DNA of 64,000 nucleotides, taken from Devosia sp. Root635. Its GTDB lineage: Bacteria; Pseudomonadota; Alphaproteobacteria; Rhizobiales; Devosiaceae. The notes under the pieces were generated by a model that had not been told where the DNA came from, did not search any database, and saw only the letters and a program-made list of their open reading frames with translations. The stretch is taken from assembly GCF_001427605.1 (NCBI RefSeq), contig NZ_LMGZ01000022.1:62001-126000 (forward strand), read 5' to 3'. A program made the translations under genes and the position numbers. Position 1 is the first letter of the stretch. Every line of letters starts with the position of its first letter. Shown here piece by piece: positions 17,413 through 26,251 of this stretch.

Positions 17413-18608
17413 ACCGCGATGGCCCCGCTCATCAGCCTGGGGAGGAGGAGATCACGGGCTCTGGCGAGCTGGGTGTTTTGGCGGTCGAGAGACCCTATAA
17501 GCTTGAACATTGGGCGGACCTCCTCATCGAAACCTTCGCCAATGCTCTTCGGCGGAATGGCAATCATGTATTTGTCAAAGCAACTCGGTTGTACGCGTTG
17601 ACGGCCGGACGAGCCGATCATGCTCTTTATCGCATTCGCCCTGAAGCTATCTTCTCTTGCCAGCAGGTAAATTGCAAAGCGGCTTATGGCGCGTTCTCGA
17701 AGTACAATGAATTCACTCGAACCGCACGCAACCTCGCCCTCAGCGAGAAAATTGACGAATGCCGTCTTGCCATTTTCAAGGCATGGCGTAATCCGAGCAA
17801 ACAGAGTGTCGCCGTCTACAAATCGCACTGAAGTAGATTTCAACCTCAGCTCGAACGCCTTTTCGTCGCAGCACATGCCGATTTCTGAAACTGCAGCCAT
17901 GGGAACAGAGCGGATTTCACCGTCGCTAAGCCAACGTGTTGTGGGGTTTATGGATATCGCTGCAGAGGCAGGCATGCGCTCCCACCCCTCCGGCGCACCG
18001 TCGATGATCCTGACATGTTCGTGTCCGGGAAAGCGAAAGCTAACGAACCATTCCTTGTAAAGCTGTCGCGCGGCCTGCTCCAACAAGGCCATCCGCCGCC
18101 GGTTGTTTTCGATCAGGTCGTCGTAGGCGGAGAGGATGGATGCGATGCGCTCCTGCTCTTTTTGCGGAGGAAAGGCGACTTCAATTTTCGCCAGCTTTTC
18201 CTTGGGAAGGTGTTTGATGGTCGAGCCGGTGAACAAGCCGCCAAAGCCGCCAGTTCGTCCTTTTTGAAGGAAGCTGTAATAGAGAAATCGGCTATCCAGA
18301 CCGTCATGTGGGCGAATGCGATGCAGCGCCTTCTGGAACATCATGCCAGGCCTTTCGTCCCTCCAGATGGCGCAACGGCCGGGCTCTCCACCTTCGCACA
18401 TGAGGATGTCGCCAGCTCGCAGTCCATAGCGATCGACTTCATGATCTTCGAACCGCATCTCGCGCAGATCATCCAATTCAAATTCGCCCCACCGAACGTT
18501 GACGTTCGCCAAGTAAGGACGCAGTTCGCCCTTATTTTTCTTCTGATCCAGCATCTTGCCGAGATTGAAGTCAGCAATATCTGCCAGCTTGCGGACCTCC
18601 CAGCTCAC
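17409..18608 (-). CDS. hsdS: Type I restriction enzyme, specificity subunit
   Basis: The 399-residue protein has two target recognition domains, each followed by a conserved helix. The first repeat ends with FPPQKEQERIASILSAYDDL and the N-N-R-R-R central helix; the second ends with a similar SLDRQNTQLARARDLLLPRL. HsdS chooses the bipartite DNA target for methylation and cleavage. The target sequence cannot be read from the protein. The GTG start overlaps the hsdM stop codon (GTGA), and the stop overlaps the hsdR start. Both recognition domains seem intact and there is no sign of inverted partial hsdS copies that would allow phase variation. Confidence 0.93.
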   Translation of the reverse strand: MSWEVRKLADIADFNLGKMLDQKKNKGELRPYLANVNVRWGEFELDDLREMRFEDHEVDRYGLRAGDILMCEGGEPGRCAIWRDERPGMMFQKALHRIRPHDGLDSRFLYYSFLQKGRTGGFGGLFTGSTIKHLPKEKLAKIEVAFPPQKEQERIASILSAYDDLIENNRRRMALLEQAARQLYKEWFVSFRFPGHEHVRIIDGAPEGWERMPASAAISINPTTRWLSDGEIRSVPMAAVSEIGMCCDEKAFELRLKSTSVRFVDGDTLFARITPCLENGKTAFVNFLAEGEVACGSSEFIVLRERAISRFAIYLLAREDSFRANAIKSMIGSSGRQRVQPSCFDKYMIAIPPKSIGEGFDEEVRPMFKLIGSLDRQNTQLARARDLLLPRLMSGAIAV

Positions 18609-20599
18609 AACCCCATTCCCTCGAAATGCGCCTGAACCTGTTTGGCCAGCGCCGCCGCCTCCTCGTTCAATCCGGCCAGCTCGACATGAATATCGCGCAT
18701 GACGCCCTCGAAGTCGAAATCCTCATCTTCCTCTTCCGGCGCCACGCCGACATAGCGGCCGGGGGTGAGGGACCAGTCGTTGGCGGCCAGTTCGACATGG
18801 TCCACCAGCTTGACCAGGCCCGGCACCGCGACCAGTTGTGCATCGGGGAAGCGGGACAGCAGCCAATGGGCCTGGCGGTGGAAATAGCGCGCCAGTTTGA
18901 GCTGGTTGACGGCCCCTGCCCGCGCCTCTTCGAGTGCCTTGACCGGATTGGCCTTGCCGCGCTTGCCCCCCGCGTCGCGATGCGCCTTGTTGGCCAGCTT
19001 ATAGAGCTGGTCGATCTGGCGGATCAGATCGCGCGATTGCTCGGCCAGTGGCTGCAGGGCATCGTGGTGCTGATGCAGCGCGGTGATATCAGCACCGAAA
19101 GCGCCCTCGAACGTCTTGGCTACAACCGCAAAGGCATCCCAGTCGGCCTTGAAGGTGGCGATGGCATCGGAAAGATCGGCGTCGGGCTCAATGTCGTTTA
19201 TTACTGCTTCCAGGGCCGCCAGAAGCACTGGCCCCAGCGCGAGGCTGGCCAGCGCCTCATCGGCTGACTGCCGCAGCCAGGACTGGACCAGCGCCCGGAA
19301 TCGCTCGCCCTGGCCGCGATAGAGCCAGAAGATGGCCGTCAGGCTGGCCAACTGCTCGGGCGAAAAATCAAAAACCTTGCGCGTGACCTTGCGGAAAACC
19401 TGGCGCGCATCGAGCATCAGCACCTTGTCGGCATGTTCGGGCGCCTTGGCCTTGTCAAACATCCACAGTTCGCAGGGCACGCTGCGGGTATAGAAGAAGT
19501 TGCCTCGGATCGCGATCATGGCATCGACATGGCCGGTCTCGACCAGCTTCTGGCGCACCTTGGCCTCCTCACCACCGGCGCTGGAAGCCTGTGAGGACAT
19601 GACGAAGCCGGCGCGGCCGGTATCAGACAGATAGCTGTAGAAATAGCTGATCCAGAGATAATTGCCGTTCGAGACCTTCTTGGCCTTGTTGACGCCGGGC
19701 AAGCCGAAGGGCAGCCGCGGGTCTTTGCGGATCTTTTCGGCATCGACCTCATCGACGTTGAAGGGCGGATTGGCCATGACGAAATCGGCCTTGCCGACCA
19801 GCTCATGGGCATCGGTATAATAGGTGATGCCGGGCTCGATCCTCCCTTCGAGCCCATGCACGGCCAAGTTCATCTTGGCGAGGCGAATGGTGGTGGCGTT
19901 CTTTTCCTGGCCATAGAAGGTGGCGACCTTGGTGGGGTCCTGCTGCATCTTTTCAATGAAGTGGGCGCTCTGCACGAACATGCCGCCAGAGCCGCAGGCC
20001 GGGTCCAGCACGCTGCCATGATCGGGCTCGATGGCATTGACGATCATCTGCACGATGGAGGGCGGGGTGAAGAACTCGCCGCCATCATGGGCGCTCTGAT
20101 CGGCAAACTGGGTGAGGAAATATTCGTAGATGCGGCCGAAAACGTCGCCCTTGGCGCTTTGCAGCGCCGGGTCATTGAAGATGCGCAGCACGTCGCCGAG
20201 CACATCGTTTTCCAGGCTCTGATATTCGCTCTTGGGCAAGACGCCCTTGAGCGCGGGATAGTCAGCCTCCACCGCCTCCATGGCCGCAATGATCGCCGCC
20301 GCGCGATCGGCACCGCCAGGCAGGCTGGCGAGATGGTCGAACTGAGCCTGCGGCTGCAGGAAAATGGCGCCGCGGCTGGTGAAGTCCTCCTTCTTCAACG
20401 GCCGGACCATGCCGCCCCGGCTCGGCAGCCCTGCTTCGATTTCCGGCTTCACCATCAGATACCGGCTATAGGCATGGCGCAGGAAGATCAGGCCCATGAC
20501 GGGCAGGAAATATTCGTTGCTGGCAAAGTCACTATTGGCGCGGAGCTGGTCCGCCGCCGTCCAGAGGCGCTTCTCGACGGCTTCGATATTGGATTCCAT
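18605..20599 (-). CDS. hsdM: Type I restriction enzyme, methyltransferase subunit
   Basis: The 664-residue protein carries an N-terminal helical HsdM domain and an N6-adenine methyltransferase domain with the SAM-binding motif DPACGSGGM (about 199-207) and the catalytic NPPF (about 277-280). A C-terminal extension with coiled-coil character and an acidic EEEDEDFDFEG stretch makes it longer than the classical enzyme of about 520 residues. Together with HsdS it methylates host DNA, and all three subunits form the restriction complex. It is the first gene of the operon. Its ATG at 20599 faces the inverted-repeat region that separates it from the mobilisation gene, so the promoter should lie in 20600-20700. 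Confidence 0.94.
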   Translation of the reverse strand: MESNIEAVEKRLWTAADQLRANSDFASNEYFLPVMGLIFLRHAYSRYLMVKPEIEAGLPSRGGMVRPLKKEDFTSRGAIFLQPQAQFDHLASLPGGADRAAAIIAAMEAVEADYPALKGVLPKSEYQSLENDVLGDVLRIFNDPALQSAKGDVFGRIYEYFLTQFADQSAHDGGEFFTPPSIVQMIVNAIEPDHGSVLDPACGSGGMFVQSAHFIEKMQQDPTKVATFYGQEKNATTIRLAKMNLAVHGLEGRIEPGITYYTDAHELVGKADFVMANPPFNVDEVDAEKIRKDPRLPFGLPGVNKAKKVSNGNYLWISYFYSYLSDTGRAGFVMSSQASSAGGEEAKVRQKLVETGHVDAMIAIRGNFFYTRSVPCELWMFDKAKAPEHADKVLMLDARQVFRKVTRKVFDFSPEQLASLTAIFWLYRGQGERFRALVQSWLRQSADEALASLALGPVLLAALEAVINDIEPDADLSDAIATFKADWDAFAVVAKTFEGAFGADITALHQHHDALQPLAEQSRDLIRQIDQLYKLANKAHRDAGGKRGKANPVKALEEARAGAVNQLKLARYFHRQAHWLLSRFPDAQLVAVPGLVKLVDHVELAANDWSLTPGRYVGVAPEEEDEDFDFEGVMRDIHVELAGLNEEAAALAKQVQAHFEGMGL

Positions 20600-20931
20600 C
20601 AGGCTGGCATGCTCCCCAAGTCAGGTGGGAGGAGTAGCAGCCGGGTGCCCTTTGGGACAAGGGCAGGCTTACTTCAGAACATCGGCAAACCAACCTGATC
20701 CGAGCCGCAGGCTCTACCCCCCTGCCAGAGGCGAAGGGGGGTCGGATCAACAAAAAACCGCACCGCCAGTATCCGCAAAAAGGCCCCGCCGGGCCCTCGG
20801 AGAGCTCACGCACTTTTGGGGTGGCGCAGCCGGGGCCCAAAAAGTGCAAAGTGAGTTCCCGCTTTTCTACCGAAGCGGGAATCTGGATTTGGACGATTTT
20901 GAATTTTCATCCAGTTGCCTGACCATCGGCT
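20600..20931. other. Inverted-repeat cluster upstream of the relaxase gene (candidate oriT)
   Basis: Four inverted repeats crowd into this gap. At 20696-20749, TGATCCGA and TCGGATCA enclose a second pair, ACCCCCC and GGGGGGT. At 20782-20797, GGCCC pairs with GGGCC. At 20810-20847, GCACTTTTGGG pairs with CCCAAAAAGTGC with one bulge and is flanked by GAGCTCAC / GTGAGTTC. At 20856-20881, TTCCCGCTT pairs perfectly with AAGCGGGAA. Relaxases of the MobV type nick within inverted repeats next to their own gene, so this is the natural place for an origin of transfer. It must also hold the promoters of hsdM and the relaxase gene. Confidence 0.5.
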
Positions 20932-22236
20932 ATGGAAAAACACTACGCCATCATCCGCATTGCCTCACGCTGCAGTCGTACCGCCATTGGCCAGGCCAAT
21001 GCGCATGGCAACCGCTCGGACGTCAGCGCTCACGTCGATCGCACCCGCTCCCACCTCAACCAGTTCTGGGTGCCGAGCCTCGGGCTCGAGGACCCGAAAA
21101 ATCTGGTTGCAGCTGTTGATCGCGTCACTGAAGTGCTCGGCGCCCGGCGGCGTTCGGACAATGCCGGTCTGCTCGCAGAATTTCACGTGGGGGCAACGCC
21201 TGAGTTCTTCCTCTACGACGACGGACGCGATGGTTTTGATCCCGACAAGATTCAGCGCTGGACCGACCACAACATCCAAGTGTTCAAGCGGAAATTTCCT
21301 GGCCAGGTCGCCCAGGTCCGTTTGGATATGGATGAGAAGACTCCGCATCTGGCAGTCTTTGTTGTCCCCACATACGTGAAAACGACCAAGCGCGGTGAGG
21401 CACTATGGGTGTCGTATCGCAAAGTGTTTGGTGGCAAGAAAATTGAAGCCTCAGAGAAGTGTATTGCGCTGCAGGATTGGTATGCCGCTGAAATGGCCTG
21501 TTTCGGCTTGCACAGGGGCGAACCGAAGGAGGTCACTGGCGCGGTTCATACCCACCACAACACGTACCGCCAGATAGAAGCGAAAAAGTCTGCAGAGACC
21601 CAGTTGGCCAAGGAAAAGGCTGAGGCTGAAGCAGCCAGTGCCGAACGCGCGTCACTTGCTGCACTGCTGTTCGTCCTGCAGCTGCAGAGTGGGCTGGACG
21701 CCCTCAACAAAGAGAAGTCGGACCTCGAGCAGAAGCTGCAGCAGCTCAAGGCCGAACAGTCAGCCTTGGATCAGCAGAAGATCGCCCACGAGACGACCTT
21801 CCAGAAGATGGTCGCCGGCCTTTCACGAGCGGTTGAGCTGATCGCCAACGGCCAAATCACTCGTCATATTAAGCCTGACAGGTCGTCCACATATCGAGTG
21901 AATGGGTCTGAGCAAGATCAAGCCGCGCTCACTCCGATTTGGAAAATGGTGCAGCCAATGCTCAAGTCGGCCCAAAGCCTCCTTGAAAAATTGGATGCCG
22001 AACGCAAAGCGGCGCAGAGCGAAAGGGAGAGACTCGCGGCTGAACGTGAGCGGATCAAGTTGGAGAACGCGGCTATGGCAACCGAATTTGAGGCGCTGAC
22101 GGCGGAGACGTCTGTCCAGCTGAATGCATTCAAAGACGCTGTTTCCGATCTCATGGGGTTGCGGCATGAAATGACTACGGAACAGCTCCAACGGTTGAAC
22201 GCCGCAGTTGGTGATGACGGGCTTACGCCATTCTGA
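20932..22236 (+). CDS. MobV-type (Mob_Pre) relaxase / plasmid mobilisation protein
   Basis: The 434-residue protein has an N-terminal relaxase domain and a long C-terminal coiled coil (about residues 205-420, rich in Glu, Lys, Gln and Ala). Early residues read ANAHGNRSDVSAHVDRTRS, corresponding to the motif with the catalytic His of MobV enzymes. The metal-binding motif, normally H-x-D-E-x-T-P-H-x-H, is LDMDEKTPHLAV (about 130-141), so two of its histidines are replaced. The fold is recognisable but activity may be altered. Such enzymes nick oriT and pilot DNA transfer with help from another conjugative element. The inverted repeats just upstream are the likely target. It indicates that the island, or an ancestor plasmid, was mobilisable. 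Confidence 0.78.
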   Translation: MEKHYAIIRIASRCSRTAIGQANAHGNRSDVSAHVDRTRSHLNQFWVPSLGLEDPKNLVAAVDRVTEVLGARRRSDNAGLLAEFHVGATPEFFLYDDGRDGFDPDKIQRWTDHNIQVFKRKFPGQVAQVRLDMDEKTPHLAVFVVPTYVKTTKRGEALWVSYRKVFGGKKIEASEKCIALQDWYAAEMACFGLHRGEPKEVTGAVHTHHNTYRQIEAKKSAETQLAKEKAEAEAASAERASLAALLFVLQLQSGLDALNKEKSDLEQKLQQLKAEQSALDQQKIAHETTFQKMVAGLSRAVELIANGQITRHIKPDRSSTYRVNGSEQDQAALTPIWKMVQPMLKSAQSLLEKLDAERKAAQSERERLAAERERIKLENAAMATEFEALTAETSVQLNAFKDAVSDLMGLRHEMTTEQLQRLNAAVGDDGLTPF

Positions 22237-22310
22237 GCGCAAGCCGAAATCGTCTTTGGATGAACAGAATTAGCCAATGGATTGCTGGTAAATCACGCTC
22301 GCGCGCGGTC

Positions 22311-23243
22311 TCAGGCGCCAGCTGGGCGGTCGGGTGGCATTATGCGCCAATTGGGATCAAAGCCGTCTCTCCATGACACCAAGGCTTGGTCGGCATAGTA
22401 GGCAGTGCGTCTGTTAAGTGCCGCTACAGTGGCGGCACTCGCCCTTATGTATCTCGCCGGCTTGTCGAGTGGTGTCACCGGATGGTGCAACATGATCGTG
22501 TGGCGCGGCGAAAGTGGCATTACCACCTCGATGCCTCGGTCTAAAAGCGAGCTCTTGTGCGTTAGAAACTTGTCCCTTGGCACGGTGGGGTCCAACCAGG
22601 TCACCGGGCTGTCTGAGGTGATGAAGCCGGGCTCATCGGAGCACATTATGGTCATTGTCATTTGGCTCATCATCGGGAGCCCATCGACCGTGGCACCGGG
22701 CAGCAAGAACTGCATGGGCGACTCTAACGCTCGTCGAAGGATATCAAGCTCCATCTCAGAGACTGAACGTGAACCTAAGCCTACGGCGGCTCCCTCCCCG
22801 TCAGCGGCGTGCGATGCTAAAAGCTCTCGTTCTTGACGCTCGGCATCATCCAAGGTGCCCTGCCAGAGAGTTCGTTGGATCTCTCGCGCCTGGGGCGTAC
22901 GCCCGTGCATCGCGGCGATGAATTCTACTAACCTCGATTGCCTAGGCCCAGGCAGCTGGCGGTGCTTTGCCACAAAGTCCTTAACCAGTGTGATCAGGCC
23001 TTTTTCCAATTTCGATAGTTCGAGCTCAAGTCGCAGATCTCGAGAACCGTCAGGCATGAAGACAGTGTAGATATCTGTCTCTGTGAAGAGCTTTTTGGGG
23101 GCCCGCTTTCGGCCCGGACCGCCGCGGGGATCAAATGTCCAAACATATGGCTGCATTCCAGCCGGCGTATTCGGATCGCACCAAGCTGAAAGGTAGCTCT
23201 TCGGGACATAATGCTGCGATTTGTGAGTGCCTGACTTAGGCAC
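22311..23243 (-). CDS. DUF4238 family protein
   Basis: The 310-residue protein begins with the family signature SQHYVPKSYLSAW and contains the later FITSDSPVTW and MPLSPRHTIMLHH motifs of DUF4238. These proteins are common in mobile and defence-rich regions, and their biochemical role is unknown. The protein is soluble, with no signal peptide or membrane segment. The start is GTG with a poor ribosome binding site. It is transcribed towards the relaxase gene and away from the DUF262 gene, which begins 212 bases upstream on the other strand. No partner gene is obvious. Confidence 0.75.
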   Translation of the reverse strand: MPKSGTHKSQHYVPKSYLSAWCDPNTPAGMQPYVWTFDPRGGPGRKRAPKKLFTETDIYTVFMPDGSRDLRLELELSKLEKGLITLVKDFVAKHRQLPGPRQSRLVEFIAAMHGRTPQAREIQRTLWQGTLDDAERQERELLASHAADGEGAAVGLGSRSVSEMELDILRRALESPMQFLLPGATVDGLPMMSQMTMTIMCSDEPGFITSDSPVTWLDPTVPRDKFLTHKSSLLDRGIEVVMPLSPRHTIMLHHPVTPLDKPARYIRASAATVAALNRRTAYYADQALVSWRDGFDPNWRIMPPDRPAGA

Positions 23244-23455
23244 CGGCCGTCACCATGAACTTCGCATCAAGTACGATGTCGCCTTTTTCGGAAGTCATAC
23301 TCGCCTCTTGCACACGCCCAATGGCTTCCGACACTACTGAAATCGCAATGCCCGAATACTTCACCCAAACCAGGTAGTCCGCCCTGTGGGTAAGCCATTC
23401 AATACATTTGGGAAAGCCATTAGCCTTCTCTAGGGTATGGGAAAGAGGGGCCACC

Positions 23456-25600
23456 ATGCAAATCCGGCAGATCATCGACAAAATCAACGACAGCCAACTA
23501 TTCGTTCCGGCGTTTCAGCGCGAATATGTCTGGAAACGCGCGGACGCGAAGGCCCTATTCACCTCACTTATCCGGAAATACCCGACCGGCACGCTGTTGA
23601 CCTGGGAAACTACGAAGCCTCCGGAGCTGAAAGGGAAAACCAAGTATACGCCGGAAATGGGCGCCGTGAAGCTAATCCTCGATGGCCAGCAGCGCATCAC
23701 CACGATCTACATGCTCCTGGAGGGAAAGCTGCCGCCCTACTACGAGCAGATGGAAATCACCAACGACATAACCGGCCTTTACGTAAACCTTGAGACTCTC
23801 GACCTGGAGTATTTCAGGAAACAAGCGATGCAGAACAATCCTCTATGGGTTGATCTGACCGATATATTTCAGGGCAACGTCAAAAGCTCCGACGTACGCA
23901 AAAGTCTGAAAGCAAAAGAGGCGCTCTCGGACGAGTTGGAAAACCTGATCGACGAAAATTTCGAAGCGGTGAAATCCATCAAAGAGCGTGAGTTTCCAGA
24001 GCAGATCATTCCCGTCACAGCGGCGATCAAGGAAGCGATCGACATTTTCTACATCGTCAACGCCAGCGGCGTGAATTTGACTGATGCAGAGCTCGCTTTA
24101 GCCCAAATCAGCGGCTACTGGCCGGAAGCCAGAGATCTGTTCAAGGCGAAGCTATTCGCCATGGAGAAACACGGCTTCGTGTTCAAGCTCGACTTCCTGA
24201 TATTTGCCCTGCTCGCAGTCACCTATGGAATCGGTTCGGAGATGAAGCGCTTGCACAGCAGCGACAACGCGCAGGCGATTAAAGACGCCTGGCGCCAGCT
24301 GGACGAGCAAGTGCTGGACTATGTCATCAACATCATGCGGACTCATGCCTTCGTCGACCACAGCGACGAGATCAATTCCGTGTTCGCTCTGATCCCGATC
24401 ATCGCTTACGTCTTTAAGGCTCCCAAGGCGAAGCTGACCGAGATCGAGATCAAGAAGGCGGTGAAGTGGTTCTACTACTCACAGCTCAGGCAGCGCTATG
24501 TTAGCCAGACACCGCAGAAGCTCGACAAAGATCTGGGCGTGATACGCAATTCCGCGGAGCCTTTCGATGAGCTGCTCGGGCTGATCGAACAAGAGCGCTC
24601 ACTGGAAATCTCAGAAGGGGAATTCGTCGGCCGCGACATCCGGCATCCATTGTTTAGTTTGATGAGATGGTACTTCAAGAGCCAGGGTGCCGTGTGCCTA
24701 GGTACAGGCGTCTCCATCCGGCAGAACATGGGCAAGAAGTACACGCTGGAGAAGGACCATATCTTCCCTTACGCCGCCCTCAAGGCCAACGGCTACAACG
24801 TTGACGACCGATTCAAGTATGCGCTTGCCCAGGAGATCACCAATCGTGCGATCCTGACGCAGGTGGAAAATCGCGGCAAATCGGACACGGCCGCGAAGGA
24901 GTACCTTCTCGACGCGAAGCAGAAATTTCCCAGCTCCCTCAAAAAGCAATGCATCCCAAGTGATGAAGCCCTTTGGGATCTTTCGCGTTTCGAAGAGTTT
25001 CTTGCTGCCCGCCGCGCCATGCTGGCGCAAGGGCTGAATGGGTTCCTTCGTGATATAACGGCCATGGAGGCCAAACACGGCACTGTCAGCATCGAAGACA
25101 TTATCGCCGAAGGCGAGCATGACGGCCTCGAGTTCAAATCGAGTCTTCGATGGGACACCAAGGAAAGCGTGCCGAACAAGGATCTGGAGAAGGTGGTTCT
25201 CAAGACCCTTGCCGCCTTCAATAACGGCTACGGCGATGGCGGCCGTCTCATCATCGGCGTTGATGATCGCCAAAACATACTGGGGCTCGAAAACGACTAT
25301 GGCACCCTGGATGGCAATGACCGCGATGGGTTTCAGCTGCATCTGCGGAATCTCATCAAGGCGGAATGGGGAGCAGAGTATGCTGCTGCCAATGTCACTG
25401 TGACTTTCCATGAGATTGATGGGCAGGACATCTGCATTGTCGATGTCACCCGAGGCACAAAGCCGCTCTTTATGAAAATCCCCGACAAGAACGGCGCCAA
25501 GCAGGAGCGTTTCTTTGTCCGGTCCGGCAATCTTTCCTCGCCGATCGAGAATGCCAGTGAAATCTCTGCCTATATCCAGTCCCGTTTTACAAAGGGGTGA
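23456..25600 (+). CDS. DUF262 - HNH - AlbA_2 (Schlafen-like) fusion protein
   Basis: The 714-residue protein joins three modules. The N-terminal DUF262 domain, a ParB-like NTPase as in the GmrS part of GmrSD type IV restriction enzymes, shows FVPAFQREYVW and the diagnostic DGQQR (residues 76-80). A helical middle leads to an HNH-like segment (LEKDHIFPYAAL near residue 428, then EITNRAILTQVENRG). The last 165 residues form an AlbA_2/Schlafen-like domain (EHDGLEFKSSLRWD near 550, then IIGVDDRQNILGL). GmrSD enzymes cut DNA with modified cytosines, and AlbA_2 domains bind or cut nucleic acids, so a role in defence is likely. The ATG at 23456 is preceded by AGAGGGG. It is probably a single-gene system. 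Confidence 0.82.
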   Translation: MQIRQIIDKINDSQLFVPAFQREYVWKRADAKALFTSLIRKYPTGTLLTWETTKPPELKGKTKYTPEMGAVKLILDGQQRITTIYMLLEGKLPPYYEQMEITNDITGLYVNLETLDLEYFRKQAMQNNPLWVDLTDIFQGNVKSSDVRKSLKAKEALSDELENLIDENFEAVKSIKEREFPEQIIPVTAAIKEAIDIFYIVNASGVNLTDAELALAQISGYWPEARDLFKAKLFAMEKHGFVFKLDFLIFALLAVTYGIGSEMKRLHSSDNAQAIKDAWRQLDEQVLDYVINIMRTHAFVDHSDEINSVFALIPIIAYVFKAPKAKLTEIEIKKAVKWFYYSQLRQRYVSQTPQKLDKDLGVIRNSAEPFDELLGLIEQERSLEISEGEFVGRDIRHPLFSLMRWYFKSQGAVCLGTGVSIRQNMGKKYTLEKDHIFPYAALKANGYNVDDRFKYALAQEITNRAILTQVENRGKSDTAAKEYLLDAKQKFPSSLKKQCIPSDEALWDLSRFEEFLAARRAMLAQGLNGFLRDITAMEAKHGTVSIEDIIAEGEHDGLEFKSSLRWDTKESVPNKDLEKVVLKTLAAFNNGYGDGGRLIIGVDDRQNILGLENDYGTLDGNDRDGFQLHLRNLIKAEWGAEYAAANVTVTFHEIDGQDICIVDVTRGTKPLFMKIPDKNGAKQERFFVRSGNLSSPIENASEISAYIQSRFTKG

Positions 25601-26251
25601 TACGCCTGTCCTCCAGCCCTAAGACCAGCATGTCGGCTGACGGCCGCATTTCGGAGTTAGGTTCTGTTTTAGCTAGCTAGCTAGATAGCCATACAATCTT
25701 GGCGAGCTAAGAAACTTGGAAGGGGATGCTGCAGGGGCCCTCGATGCGGAACGAGGTGCCCCCTGCGCCAATTTCTGGGAGCAGATTCAGGGACACCGTT
25801 AACCATTGTTCACATCGCAGCGTGACTTTTTGAGAGCACCTGTCAGACTAAACGCAGGATTCCACCCTGGAATCTTTGGTTGCCTATCAAGGCGGCCGCC
25901 AGCGTTGCTTCAACAACGCCAGCGACCTGACCAGGCAGCCATCATCCTGCTCACACAGGAGAGGCTACATGGCTGATCACTTCTATTGCCGCGACCGGAT
26001 TCGTCGCAACAATTTCCTCCACATTTCTGACCCGCTTGGGATAATCGGATGGTTGGGCGTCGCCGCCTCGTGCGACGCCTGCCTGGTATAGCGCGGGCGA
26101 TTTAGCGCCCCTGCCCCATCCCGATGGCCACCGGACTTTGACCTCGCGCTGACAGCGCGAGCCTGAGCCCCTGCGCGATTGATCCTTTGTCCGAGCTTGC
26201 CGCTGCACCTGACCGTGCCACGGACCCGCTCGCCCTCAGAATGTGGAAATC
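25601..26251. other. Gap with imperfect hairpin and short tandem repeat
   Basis: Past the DUF262 gene lies a short CTAG-CTAG repeat (about 25672-25684) and an imperfect hairpin at 25731-25766 (GCAGGGGCCCTCG against CGAGGTGCCCCCTGC) that could end transcription. The only plausible gene is the 40-codon frame at 25969, listed separately. The remainder must hold the promoter of the AAA+ gene. Confidence 0.35.
25969..26091 (+). CDS. Possible 40-residue protein
   Basis: An ATG at 25969 follows a strong AGGAGAGG ribosome binding site at good spacing. The short frame ends at 26091, 160 bases before the AAA+ gene. The product has a basic start (CRDRIRRNN) and a hydrophobic end with two cysteines (SCDACLV). 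A hairpin (GGCGTCG / CGACGCC) lies at its 3' end. It may be a small protein or a leader; I do not recognise it. Confidence 0.35.
   Translation: MADHFYCRDRIRRNNFLHISDPLGIIGWLGVAASCDACLV

Noticed and set aside
14542-17601. Long plus-strand frames opposite hsdR (14542-15615 and 16201-17601)
   Set aside because: They lie antisense to a gene with full catalytic motifs and show no protein family; GC-driven shadows.
23236-23487. 83-codon minus-strand frame ending in the start of the DUF4238 gene
   Set aside because: The stop overlap with the GTG is suggestive, but the frame would begin inside the DUF262 gene on the other strand, has no ribosome binding site and no recognised family. Possibly a gene remnant.
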